A DNA stretch of 64,000 nucleotides, taken from NCBI RefSeq assembly GCF_000718165.1, contig NZ_JOEY01000040.1, positions 1-64,000 on the forward strand, read 5' to 3'. Numbering within the stretch: position 1 is the stretch's first letter; each line of letters begins with the position of its first letter. Positions 42,509 to 50,339 of this stretch are shown here, one piece after another. The translations under genes were made by a program, and so were the position numbers. Source of the stretch: Streptomyces fulvoviolaceus. Lineage in GTDB: Bacteria; Actinomycetota; Actinomycetes; Streptomycetales; Streptomycetaceae. The notes beneath the pieces are model-generated. The model saw nothing but the letters and a program-made list of their open reading frames with translations, had not been told where the DNA came from and ran no database searches.

Positions 42509-43650
42509 CAAGTGCTCACCTCTTTGGGAAGGGTCCAGCCGGCGCCCAGCTCGGAGTAGAGGGAGAGGGTGTCGGCGGCGGCCGCGACGAGGCCGTCGAT
42601 GCCGGGCACGACCCGGCGGCCCTCGTCGGGGATCAGGTGCCATGCCCCGGCCGGCAGCGGGGCCGGGTCCGGGGCCAGTCGGATCGCCTCGACGACCTTC
42701 ATGAAGGCGCCGGTCTCGTCCGGAGTGACGAGGAGGTCGGTGCCGTCGGTGAGGTGGTCGACCAGGTTCTCCAGCAGGTCGGTGCGGCCGTACTCGTACT
42801 CCTCGGGGCCGTGGCCGGCCCGCTGGAGCAGCACGCGGTCCTGCTTGTACCAGAAGGTGATCCGGCCGCGGCTGCCGTGCACGACGACGTACGGCTCGTC
42901 GGGGTCCTCGGCGCACAGGGTCGCGGCGACGGTGACCGTGCGGCCGTTCGCCGTAGTGATTCGGACGCACGAGGTGTCGTCGGACTCGATGTCGTTGGCG
43001 CGCAGCAGCTCGGTCTCGATGCCGGTGACGTCCTCGGCGCGCGGGGCGCCCGCCAGCGCGAGGCCGGTGGCGACGGCGTGCGCGAGCGGGTTGGTCAGCA
43101 CGCCGTCGATCACGTCGACGCCGTTCAGCCGCCGCCGGCCCGCCCAGGGCGCCCGCCGGTAGTACGCCTCGGCACGCGCCCAGGCCCCGGCCCCGCCGAT
43201 GCCGACCACCTCGCCGATCGCGCCCTCGGAGATCAGCTCCCGGATCGCGGGCACGGCGTGCGAGCCCAGCGACTGGAAGCCGATCTGGCAGACGACGCCG
43301 GCCTCGGCGACCCCGTCGGCCATGCGGCGGAACTCGGCGTAGGAGGGCGCGGGCGGCTTCTCCAGGAGGAGGTGCACTCCTCGCTGAGCCGCCGCGAGCG
43401 CCAGGTCCGTGTGGGTCGGGATCGGTGTGCAGATCACGGCGATCCGCGCGCCCGTGGAGTCGAGCAGGGCGCCGAAGTCGGCGGACTGCTCGGGCGTGCC
43501 GAGGCCCTCGGGGAGCTCGTCCTTGGTGAGAGGCCTCAGCTCACAGATGCCTGCCAGCCGCACGATCCCCTTGTCCTGGAGCCGGCGGATGTTGTCCAGG
43601 TGCCAGTGGCCGTGGCCTCGTGCGCCCGCCAGGACGATGTCGGTGCTCAT
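42508..43650 (-). CDS. Gfo/Idh/MocA family oxidoreductase
   Basis: A 380-residue NAD(P)-dependent sugar dehydrogenase-type protein. The N-terminal Rossmann domain (about 1-125) has an atypical nucleotide loop, AGARGHGHWHLDN, and LLLEKPPAPSYAEFRRM with the conserved E-K-P lysine region. The C-terminal substrate domain contains WAGRRRLNGVDVIDGVLTNPLAHAV, where the Asp and His may line the active site. It overlaps the upstream PL1 gene by 4 bases and the downstream PmoA-like gene by one. Candidate reactions include oxidation of a pentose, uronate or modified sugar from pectin; none is proven here. Confidence 0.9.
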   Translation of the reverse strand: MSTDIVLAGARGHGHWHLDNIRRLQDKGIVRLAGICELRPLTKDELPEGLGTPEQSADFGALLDSTGARIAVICTPIPTHTDLALAAAQRGVHLLLEKPPAPSYAEFRRMADGVAEAGVVCQIGFQSLGSHAVPAIRELISEGAIGEVVGIGGAGAWARAEAYYRRAPWAGRRRLNGVDVIDGVLTNPLAHAVATGLALAGAPRAEDVTGIETELLRANDIESDDTSCVRITTANGRTVTVAATLCAEDPDEPYVVVHGSRGRITFWYKQDRVLLQRAGHGPEEYEYGRTDLLENLVDHLTDGTDLLVTPDETGAFMKVVEAIRLAPDPAPLPAGAWHLIPDEGRRVVPGIDGLVAAAADTLSLYSELGAGWTLPKEVST

Positions 43651-44933
43651 GGGATCCTCCCTGCGCCCGCGCCGCGTGCCACCTCTCGGTCGGCCACTTC
43701 GGCGCTGTCGATCTTTGTGTGCAGGGTAGGCGTCCAGCCGACGTCCGCCGTGAGGTCACGCTCGCTGCCCGAGTTGTAGGCGTTGTAGATCGCGAGCAGG
43801 TCCACCGGGAAGCCGTTGAAGAGGGTGCCGGTCTGGTGCAGGGCGGTGCCGTTCCAGCTCTTGACCAGGTCGGCGACCTCGATCTCACCGGGTGTGGTGA
43901 AGGCGTTGTTCTCGGCGTAGATGCCGGACTCGGTGGAGACGCCGAGGGAGTAGCGGTAGTCGTCCGAGTCGACCACGTACCGGTTGTCGTAGACGTGCAC
44001 CTGTCCGAAGCGGACGCGGGGCGCTCGCTGGACGACGGACTCGAACTGGTTGTGGTGCAGGGTGACCCGGAGCTTGCCGCGGTCGCCGGTGGCCGAGTCG
44101 CCGCTGCCGATGAGCATCGCCTTGTCGTGGTCGGCGAACCGGCTCCAGGAGACGGTGACCAGGTCGGAGCCGTTGGTGATGTCCAGCAGGCCGTCGTGGC
44201 GCAGGTAGTTGCGGGCGAAGTAAGTGGGCTCGGCGGCGTCCGGGTGGCCCTTGTCGCTCGCGGTGATGTGGTCGACCCAGACGTGGGTGGCGCCGGTCAG
44301 CCAGATGTTGTCGTACGCCGTCTTCCAGTCGCCGAGGCCGCCGGTGTTGGGCTGCCAGACGGGGAAGCAGTCGTAGGCGTCGCGCAGGTCGAGGTTGCGG
44401 ACGATGACGTTGTCGGCGTTCTTGACCTGGAGGCTGGCGCCCTTGAGGACCGCTTTGTCGCCGAGTCCGACGATCGTGGTGTTGGAGCCGACCGGCAGGA
44501 CGATCCGCTCGGCCTGCTTGGCCGCCGAGGCCTGGCGGGCGTCCTCCTGCTCGCCGCTGGGCTTGGCGGAACCCCAGGTGCGGGGGTCGTACGCGGCGAG
44601 GTACTTCTTCAGGCCGTAGCCGTCGGTGGCGTAGTCGGCGCAGTCCAGGTGATCGCCGTCGTCGTCGGTGTTGGCGTCGATGGTCCCGGCGATCTTGATG
44701 ATCTTCGGGGTGGCGCTGCCGCCGTCGAGGGCGCGGACGAGTCCGGCCCGGTCGGTGACCGTGTAGACGTGTGCGTCGTCGGCGGCCGCGCCGCCGGTCG
44801 TGCCCGCGCCCTCCGACGCCCAGCCGTCGTTCGCGGGCAGGGTGTCGCGGCTGATGTCGCGGGCCTCGGCGTGGGCGGGGACACAAAGGAGCCCCAACAG
44901 AGCGGTGAAGACCGTTATCTGACGGAGTCTCAT
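43647..44933 (-). CDS. Secreted pectate lyase, family PL1 (third PL1)
   Basis: A 428-residue lyase embedded in the importer operon. The signal peptide is about 1-24 (TALLGLLCVPAHAEA). HVWVDHITASDKG and QRAPRVRFGQVHVYDNRY are the PL1 calcium-site and catalytic-arginine blocks, and NDGWASEGAGTTGG opens the mature domain. Its ATG overlaps the permease stop (44930-44933) and its stop overlaps the oxidoreductase start, both as ATGA, so translation is coupled along the operon. It pairs with the PL1 gene at 34451 as the closest relative. Confidence 0.93.
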   Translation of the reverse strand: MRLRQITVFTALLGLLCVPAHAEARDISRDTLPANDGWASEGAGTTGGAAADDAHVYTVTDRAGLVRALDGGSATPKIIKIAGTIDANTDDDGDHLDCADYATDGYGLKKYLAAYDPRTWGSAKPSGEQEDARQASAAKQAERIVLPVGSNTTIVGLGDKAVLKGASLQVKNADNVIVRNLDLRDAYDCFPVWQPNTGGLGDWKTAYDNIWLTGATHVWVDHITASDKGHPDAAEPTYFARNYLRHDGLLDITNGSDLVTVSWSRFADHDKAMLIGSGDSATGDRGKLRVTLHHNQFESVVQRAPRVRFGQVHVYDNRYVVDSDDYRYSLGVSTESGIYAENNAFTTPGEIEVADLVKSWNGTALHQTGTLFNGFPVDLLAIYNAYNSGSERDLTADVGWTPTLHTKIDSAEVADREVARGAGAGRIP

Positions 44934-45826
44934 CCCTTCACCGCCCCCGCACTGAAGCCGGTGATCAGCCACTTCTGGATGAAGGCGAACACGATCACTA
45001 CGGGTACGGCCGCGATGATGCCGCCTGCCGCGAGAGCGCCGAGGTCGACGCTGTCCGCGCTCATCAGGGTGTTGAGGCCGACCGGGATCGTCTGCTTGTC
45101 CTGGTTGTTGAGGAACATCAGGGCGAACAGGAAGTGGTTCCAGGAGTGCACGAAGGCGAAGGAGCCGACGGCGATCAGACCGGGGCGCAGCAGCGGCAGC
45201 ACGACGATGCGGAAGGACGTCATGCGGTTGCAGCCGTCGACCCAGGCCGCCTCCTCCAGGGAGTACGGCACGTTCTTGATGAAGTTGCTGATCAGGATCA
45301 TCGACAACGGCAGCTGGAAGACGGTCTCCGCGAGGATGACACTGCCCAGCGAGTTGATCATCTGCAGTTCGGCGAAGATCTCGAACAGCGGCACCAGGAG
45401 CAGCGCGCCCGGCACGAACTGCGAGCACAGCAGGGCGAGCATGAAGGCCCGCTTGACCTTGAAGTTGAACCGGGCGAGGGCGTAGCCGCCGGCCAGGGCG
45501 ACGAGCGTCGTCATCAGCAGGGTGGCGACGCCGACGAGGACGCTGTTCTCGAAGTAGGTGCCGAACTGCCGTTCCGTCCACACCTTCTCGAAGTGGTCGA
45601 AGGTCATCGGCCAGGGCACGAGCGAGGTGGAGCCTGCCGGGCGCAGGGCGAAGAGCAGGATCCAGTAGAAGGGGATCAGGGTGAAGACGAGGTAGATCGA
45701 CAGCGGCAGGTAGATCTGCCAGCGCGGGACCTCGTCCCAGTTGCGGCCGGCCTTGAGCGGCCGCGGGGGATCGGCGGGCCGGCGTGCGGGGGCGGGCGCC
45801 ACCTTGGTGGCCTCCTTGGTGATCAC
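44930..45826 (-). CDS. ABC importer permease (MalG/AraQ type)
   Basis: A 298-residue inner-membrane permease with about six helices. The cytoplasmic EAA loop LEEAAWVDGCNRMTSF (ATPase contact) is followed by LPLLRPGLIAVGSFAF. It starts at GTG 45826 with GGAGG upstream, overlapping the first permease gene as GTGA. No ATPase gene is present in the cluster; in Streptomyces a shared MsiK-type ATPase serves many such importers. The much longer open frame that contains it is a shadow of the first permease. Confidence 0.92.
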   Translation of the reverse strand: MITKEATKVAPAPARRPADPPRPLKAGRNWDEVPRWQIYLPLSIYLVFTLIPFYWILLFALRPAGSTSLVPWPMTFDHFEKVWTERQFGTYFENSVLVGVATLLMTTLVALAGGYALARFNFKVKRAFMLALLCSQFVPGALLLVPLFEIFAELQMINSLGSVILAETVFQLPLSMILISNFIKNVPYSLEEAAWVDGCNRMTSFRIVVLPLLRPGLIAVGSFAFVHSWNHFLFALMFLNNQDKQTIPVGLNTLMSADSVDLGALAAGGIIAAVPVVIVFAFIQKWLITGFSAGAVKG

Positions 45827-46755
45827 TTCTCGCCTCCGAACTTGCTCAGCCGCAGATAGACCATCGAGCAGAAGAGCAGGATCACGAACGCGACCGTGGT
45901 CAGGGCGGACGCGTAACCGAAGTTGTGGGCGTCGACGCTGGTGTTGGCGATGTAGAGCGGGAGGGTGGTGGTCTCCCCCGCCGGGCCGCCGCCGGTGAGC
46001 GTGTAGAGCAGGTCGACGTTGTTGAACTCCCACACCGCGCGCAGCAGCGTGGACAGGACGATGGCGTCCTTCAGATGGGGCAGCGTGATGTGCCAGAACT
46101 GCTTGAGACGGCTGGCCCCGTCGACCTCGGCGGCCTCGTACAGGTCCTTCGAGACGGACTGCAGGTCGGCGAGGATGAGGATCGCGAAGAAGGGGACGCC
46201 TCGCCAGAGGTCGGCAACTATCGCCGCGGGAAAGACAGTTGAGGTGTCCGACAGCCAGCTGGTGCCGTAGGAGCCGATGCCCATGTCGGCGAGGTAACGG
46301 GTGATGCCCGTCTGGGAGTTGTAGAGCAGCACCCAGATCGCGGAGGTCAGCACACCGGAGACGGCCCACGGGGAGAAGACCATGGCGCGGCCCATCGCCC
46401 GGCCCACGAAGGTCTGGTTGACGATGAGGGCCAGCGCCAGACCGAACATCAGCTGGAGCCCGACCTCGACGAAGACCCACTTGGCGCTGAAGGTCAGCGT
46501 GTCCCAGAAGACGGGGTCCTTGGTGAAGGCGTGGACGAAGTTGTCGAAGCCCGCGTATCCGTTCCGCCACGGCTTGGTGGGGTTGTAGTTCTGCAGGCTG
46601 TAGTAGAAGACGCTGATGACCGGGTAGGCGATGAAGCCCAGCATCAGCAGGGCCGCCGGTGCGATCAGCAGGTACGGCAGCCTGCGTGGCGTGGCGGAGG
46701 CCCGGCGCCGCCGGGGTGGCGCGGGCGGCTTCGCCACGGCTGCGGCTTGGGCCAT
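45823..46755 (-). CDS. ABC importer permease (MalF/LacF type)
   Basis: A 310-residue permease with an Arg/Pro-rich cytoplasmic start (PPRRRRASATPRRLPY) and six helices. The EAA loop YEAAEVDGASRLKQFWHITL lies in the second half. It is the first gene of the tightly packed run permease, permease, PL1, oxidoreductase, PmoA-like, GH43. The 150-base gap upstream holds direct repeats and a GGAAGCGCTTTC box, so a promoter is likely there even though the dehydratase gene lies upstream in the same direction. Confidence 0.93.
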   Translation of the reverse strand: MAQAAAVAKPPAPPRRRRASATPRRLPYLLIAPAALLMLGFIAYPVISVFYYSLQNYNPTKPWRNGYAGFDNFVHAFTKDPVFWDTLTFSAKWVFVEVGLQLMFGLALALIVNQTFVGRAMGRAMVFSPWAVSGVLTSAIWVLLYNSQTGITRYLADMGIGSYGTSWLSDTSTVFPAAIVADLWRGVPFFAILILADLQSVSKDLYEAAEVDGASRLKQFWHITLPHLKDAIVLSTLLRAVWEFNNVDLLYTLTGGGPAGETTTLPLYIANTSVDAHNFGYASALTTVAFVILLFCSMVYLRLSKFGGEK

Positions 46756-46773
46756 GACAGTTCTCCGATCTCA

Positions 46774-46840
46774 GTACGTCGTGCGGGAGGTACGTCGTGC
46801 GGGGAGTGCGTGTGCTTGCGTGTGCTTGCGTGTGCTTGCG
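46774..46840. repeat. Short direct repeats upstream of the importer operon
   Basis: TGTGCTTGCG is repeated three times without change at 46811-46840. Beside it GTACGTCGTGCGGG occurs twice, at 46774 and 46790 (period 16), and TCGTGCGGG appears again at 46841. The repeats fill the gap between a LacI-type box and the first permease gene and could vary in copy number. Confidence 0.75.
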
Positions 46841-46847
46841 TCGTGCG

Positions 46848-46859
46848 GGAAGCGCTTTC
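46848..46859. promoter_or_regulatory. LacI-type box GGAAGCGCTTTC
   Basis: A near-palindrome with a perfect AAGCGCTT core, about 95 bases upstream of the first permease start and 46 bases after the dehydratase stop. It is the expected location for sugar-responsive control of the importer operon. The regulator is not in this window. Confidence 0.55.
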
Positions 46860-46905
46860 TCTCTGGACAGCGGTGTGCGAGGTGGTGCTGTCGTGCTGCT
46901 TCGGC

Positions 46906-48627
46906 TCAGCCGGCGTACGGGTCGGCGACCTTGCCCGGGCGGGCCAGGAACTCGAAGTCGCAGCCGGTGTCGGCCTGGGTGATCTGTTCGTTGTAGAGCG
47001 CGCCGTAGCCGCGCTCGTAGCGCGCGGGCGGCGGTGTCCACCCGGCCCGGCGGCGCTCCAACTCCTCGTCGTCCACGTGGAGATGGAGGGTGCGGGCCTC
47101 GACGTCGAGGGTGATCGGGTCACCCGTGCGTACGAGGGCCAGCGGTCCGCCGATGTACGACTCGGGCGCCACGTGCAGCACGCACGCGCCGTAACTCGTG
47201 CCGCTCATCCGGGCGTCGGAGATCCGCACCATGTCCCGCACCCCCTGCTTGAGCAGGTGGTCGGGGAGGGGCAGCATGCCGTACTCGGGCATGCCCGGAC
47301 CGCCCTTGGGCCCGGCGTTGCGCAGCACCAGCACGCTGTCGGCGGTGATGTTCAACTCGGGGTCGTTGATGGTGCGTTGCATGGTCCGGTAGTCGTCGAA
47401 GACGACCGCGGGACCGGTGTGCTTGAGCAGGTGCGGCTCGGCGGAGATGTGCTTGATGACCGCGCCGTCCGGGCAGAGGTTGCCGCGCAGTACGGCGACC
47501 CCGCCCTCGGCCGCGACCGGGTTGTCCCGGGGCCGGATGACGTCGTCGTCGTGCACCTGCGCGCCGTCGATCTGCTCGCGCAGGGTGTCGTACGACACCG
47601 TCGGCCGGTCCAGGTGGAGCAGGTCCGGGATCCGGGAGAGGAACCCGGGCAGGCCGCCGGCGAAGTGGAAGTCCTCCATGAGGTACGTCTGTCCGCCGGG
47701 CCGTACGTTCGCGAGCACCGGGACCGTGCGGGCGATGCGGTCGAAGTCGTCAAGGGTGAGCTCGACGCCCGCCCGGCCCGCCATGGCGATCAGGTGGATC
47801 ACGGCGTTGGTGGAGCCGCCGAGGCCGAGGACGGTGGTGACCGCGTCCTCGAAGGCGTCCGGGGTGAGGATGTCGGACAACTTCCGGTCCCTGTGGACCA
47901 GTTCGACGATGGTCATGCCGGCCTTGGCGGCCATCCGGTCGTGCCCGGAGTCGACGGCCGGGATGCTGGACGCACCCGGGACGGTCACCCCGAGTGCTTC
48001 CGCCGCGGCGGTCAGCGTGGACGCCGTACCCATCGTCATGCAGTGGCCGGGCGAGCGGGCGAGGCCGCTCTCCAGCTCGGTCATCTCGCAGTCGCCGATG
48101 AGGCCGGCCCGCTTGTCGTCCCAGTACTTCCACATGTCGGTGCCGGAGCCGAGGACCTCGTTGCGCCAGTGGCCCGGCAGCATGGGCCCGGCGGGCACGA
48201 AGACCGCGGGGAGGTCGACGGAGGCGGCCCCCATGAGGAGCGCCGGGGTCGACTTGTCGCAGCCGCCCATCAGCACGGCCCCGTCCACGGGGTACGACCG
48301 CAGCAGCTCCTCGGTCTCCATCGCGAGCATGTTGCGGTAGAGCATCGGGGTCGGCTTCTGGAAGGTCTCGGAGAGGGTGGAGACCGGGAATTCCAGCGGG
48401 AAGCCTCCCGCCTGCCACACCCCTCGCTTCACCGCCTGCGCGCGGTCCCTCAGGTGCACATGGCAGGGGTTGATGTCCGACCAGGTGTTGAGGATCGCGA
48501 TGACCGGCTTGCCGAGGTGCTCCTCGGGGAGGTAGCCGAGCTGGCGGGTCCGGGCGCGGTGGCTGAAGGAGCGGAGGCCTTCGGTGCCGTACCACTGGTG
48601 ACTTCTCAGTTCCTCGGGCCGCTTCAC
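46906..48627 (-). CDS. IlvD/Edd family sugar-acid dehydratase (pentonate type)
   Basis: A 573-residue iron-sulfur dehydratase. Cys55 (SDINPCHVHLRD), Cys123 (GGCDKSTPALLMG) and Cys196 (SPGHCMTMGTAS) match the three cluster cysteines of L-arabinonate dehydratase, with the same spacing. The expected product is 2-keto-3-deoxypentonate from L-arabinonate or D-xylonate. It starts at GTG 48627, overlapping the DHDPS-family gene by 4 bases. The partner genes argue for the oxidative (Weimberg-like) pentose route rather than branched-chain amino acid synthesis. Galactonate- or other aldonate-type activity is an alternative. Confidence 0.9.
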   Translation of the reverse strand: MKRPEELRSHQWYGTEGLRSFSHRARTRQLGYLPEEHLGKPVIAILNTWSDINPCHVHLRDRAQAVKRGVWQAGGFPLEFPVSTLSETFQKPTPMLYRNMLAMETEELLRSYPVDGAVLMGGCDKSTPALLMGAASVDLPAVFVPAGPMLPGHWRNEVLGSGTDMWKYWDDKRAGLIGDCEMTELESGLARSPGHCMTMGTASTLTAAAEALGVTVPGASSIPAVDSGHDRMAAKAGMTIVELVHRDRKLSDILTPDAFEDAVTTVLGLGGSTNAVIHLIAMAGRAGVELTLDDFDRIARTVPVLANVRPGGQTYLMEDFHFAGGLPGFLSRIPDLLHLDRPTVSYDTLREQIDGAQVHDDDVIRPRDNPVAAEGGVAVLRGNLCPDGAVIKHISAEPHLLKHTGPAVVFDDYRTMQRTINDPELNITADSVLVLRNAGPKGGPGMPEYGMLPLPDHLLKQGVRDMVRISDARMSGTSYGACVLHVAPESYIGGPLALVRTGDPITLDVEARTLHLHVDDEELERRRAGWTPPPARYERGYGALYNEQITQADTGCDFEFLARPGKVADPYAG

Positions 48628-49535
48628 ATGGACCACCCGGCGGCTATGGCGGCGACTTCCGCCCGTTCGTCCTCGGGCAGCGGCTTGCTCGGTGGACGGA
48701 CCTCGCGGCGGCACAGACCGAGGGAGGCGAGGGCCTCCTTGACGATGGTGACGTTGTTGGCGGAGCCGTTGGCGGCGCGGAGTTCCTCGAAGCGGCGGAT
48801 CTGCTCCCAGACCTTCATGGCGGCCGGGTAGTCGCCGGATCGAAGCGCTTCGATCATGTTCAGCGAAACGGACGGGGCGACGTTCACGAGTCCTGAGGTG
48901 AAGCCGGTGGCGCCCGCGGAGAAGTACGAGGGGGCGTAGGGCTCGGCGAGCCCGGCGACCCAGACGAATCTCTCCAGCCCCGCGTCCCGCGCGAAGGCGG
49001 CGAACCTGGCCGCGTCCGGGACGGCGTACTTGACGCCGATGACGTTCGGGCAGGCGTCGGCGAGTTCGGCGAGGCGGGCGCCGTACAGCTGCGCGTTGCG
49101 GATGTACGGCACGACGCCCAGCTCGGGCACGGCCTCGGCGATGGCGCGGTGGTAGTCGACCCAGCCGCCCTGGGAGACGTACGGGTGGACCGGCTGGTGG
49201 ACCATCACCATCCGGGCGCCGAGCTCACGGGCGTGGCGGGCGGAGGCGACGGCGGTGGGCACGTCGTGGCCGACGCCGACGAGGATCACGGCGCTGTCGC
49301 CGGCCTCGTCGATGGTCAACTCGGTGACCAGCTGGCGCTCTTGGGGCGTCAGGGCGTAGAACTCGCCGGTGTTCCCGTTGGGGGTCAGGATCCTGATCCC
49401 ACCGTCGAGCAGGCGACGCAGCAGGGCCCGGTGGGCGTCCTGGTCGATGGAGCCGTCCTCGGCGAACGGGGTCACCGGGATCGCCACCACGTCGGCCAGG
49501 GCCGCCCGTTGGGTCTCGAACGTCACGCTGCTCAT
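48624..49535 (-). CDS. DHDPS/NAL family enzyme, probable 2-keto-3-deoxypentonate dehydratase
   Basis: A 303-residue TIM-barrel enzyme of the dihydrodipicolinate synthase/N-acetylneuraminate lyase family. Lys169 in VIGVKYAVPD is the Schiff-base lysine, GNTGEF at 54-59 replaces the usual GTTGE turn, and Tyr144 lies in the catalytic tyrosine region. Overlapping start/stop codons join it to the GntR gene before and the dehydratase after, so it most likely converts the dehydratase product to KGSA; aldolase activity is the alternative. An 18-bp perfect palindrome lies within the gene at 48838-48855. Confidence 0.87.
   Translation of the reverse strand: MSSVTFETQRAALADVVAIPVTPFAEDGSIDQDAHRALLRRLLDGGIRILTPNGNTGEFYALTPQERQLVTELTIDEAGDSAVILVGVGHDVPTAVASARHARELGARMVMVHQPVHPYVSQGGWVDYHRAIAEAVPELGVVPYIRNAQLYGARLAELADACPNVIGVKYAVPDAARFAAFARDAGLERFVWVAGLAEPYAPSYFSAGATGFTSGLVNVAPSVSLNMIEALRSGDYPAAMKVWEQIRRFEELRAANGSANNVTIVKEALASLGLCRREVRPPSKPLPEDERAEVAAIAAGWSM
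48838..48855. promoter_or_regulatory. 18-bp perfect palindrome inside the DHDPS-like gene
   Basis: GATCGAAGCGCTTCGATC reads the same on both strands and shares the AAGCGCTT core with the boxes at 40082 and 46848. It lies within codons for MIEALRS, over 200 bases upstream of the dehydratase start. It could be an intragenic operator, or chance: about 0.2 palindromes this long are expected in a random window of this size. Confidence 0.35.
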
Positions 49536-50200
49536 TCCTGACCTTCCTCTGCCTGGAGCTCTTCGAGGACCCCCGGGTAGGCCCGTTGCACGAACGAAGC
49601 GATGTGGGCGTGGAGGGCGCGCGCCGCGCCGTCGGCGTCACCGTCGAGCGCGAGCCGCAGGATCTCCCGGTGCTCACCGGCCTCCCGCTCCCAGGAGGGC
49701 GAGGCCGCCCAGGCGACGGCGGAGACGAGGGCCGCCTGGTCGCGGACCTCGTCGAGCATCCGGCCGAGCAGCGGGTTGCCGCAGGGCAGGTAGAGCGCGC
49801 GGTGGAACTCCCGGTTGGCGAGGGAGCGTTCGGCGGTGTCGGTGGCGTCGTCGGCCCGGGTCAGCGCGTCCCGTGCCGCGTCGAGGGAGGCGCCCCGCTT
49901 CACGGACCGCTTCAGCGCCTGGGGTTCGAGGAGCAGCCGCACGTCGTACACCTCGCGCGCCATGTCCGCGTCCACCATGCGCACCGTGACGCCCTTGTAC
50001 TGGCTCATCACGACGAGTCCGGTCCCGGCCAGCGTCTTGAGCGCCTCGCGCACGGGGGTCTTCGACACCCCGAACTGCGCGGCGAGCTCGGTCTCGACCA
50101 GGGCCTGACCGGGCGTCAACTGCCCGGTGAGGATGCGGTGTTTGATCGCGTCCAGCACGTACTGCGTGCGGGACGGGATCGGGGTGGGCACAGAGGTCAT
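49532..50200 (-). CDS. GntR family transcriptional regulator (FadR subfamily)
   Basis: A 222-residue regulator: an N-terminal winged helix (about 8-75; ETELAAQFGVSKTPVREAL) and an all-helical FCD effector domain (about 85-215) with metal-ligand-like residues in EVYDVRLLLEPQAL, ANREFHRALY and GEHREILRLAL. Its stop overlaps the start of the DHDPS-like gene, so it leads a three-gene sugar-acid operon and probably represses it until a keto-deoxy acid or aldonate binds. ATG 50200 is used; upstream codons fall in the promoter with palindromic boxes (50251-50273). Confidence 0.92.
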   Translation of the reverse strand: MTSVPTPIPSRTQYVLDAIKHRILTGQLTPGQALVETELAAQFGVSKTPVREALKTLAGTGLVVMSQYKGVTVRMVDADMAREVYDVRLLLEPQALKRSVKRGASLDAARDALTRADDATDTAERSLANREFHRALYLPCGNPLLGRMLDEVRDQAALVSAVAWAASPSWEREAGEHREILRLALDGDADGAARALHAHIASFVQRAYPGVLEELQAEEGQE

Positions 50201-50250
50201 GCGCGCCTCTCGGATCTCGCGGTCTCGTATCTGATCTCGCGTATCGCGTC

Positions 50251-50273
50251 TCATATATGACGTACGAAGTACG
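50251..50273. promoter_or_regulatory. Candidate GntR operator
   Basis: TCATATATGA (50251-50260) is a perfect palindrome, followed directly by CGTAC-GAA-GTACG (50261-50273), an inverted repeat. The pair is in an AT-richer patch 50-75 bases before the GntR start, where the promoter should be. Autorepression by the regulator is the simplest reading. Confidence 0.5.
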
Positions 50274-50339
50274 ACGCGTTGAAGGTAGGAGGGGCCCCGT
50301 GTTTCGTCAATGCTTCTGACAAAGGAAGTTGAGGTTGCG

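Noticed and set aside
46906..48627. Dihydroxy-acid dehydratase of valine/isoleucine synthesis (ilvD)
   Set aside because: Same superfamily, but the cysteine spacing and the GntR/DHDPS operon fit a pentonate dehydratase.
46531..48831. Plus-strand open frame of 766 codons
   Set aside because: Shadow of the dehydratase and permease genes, low-complexity translation.
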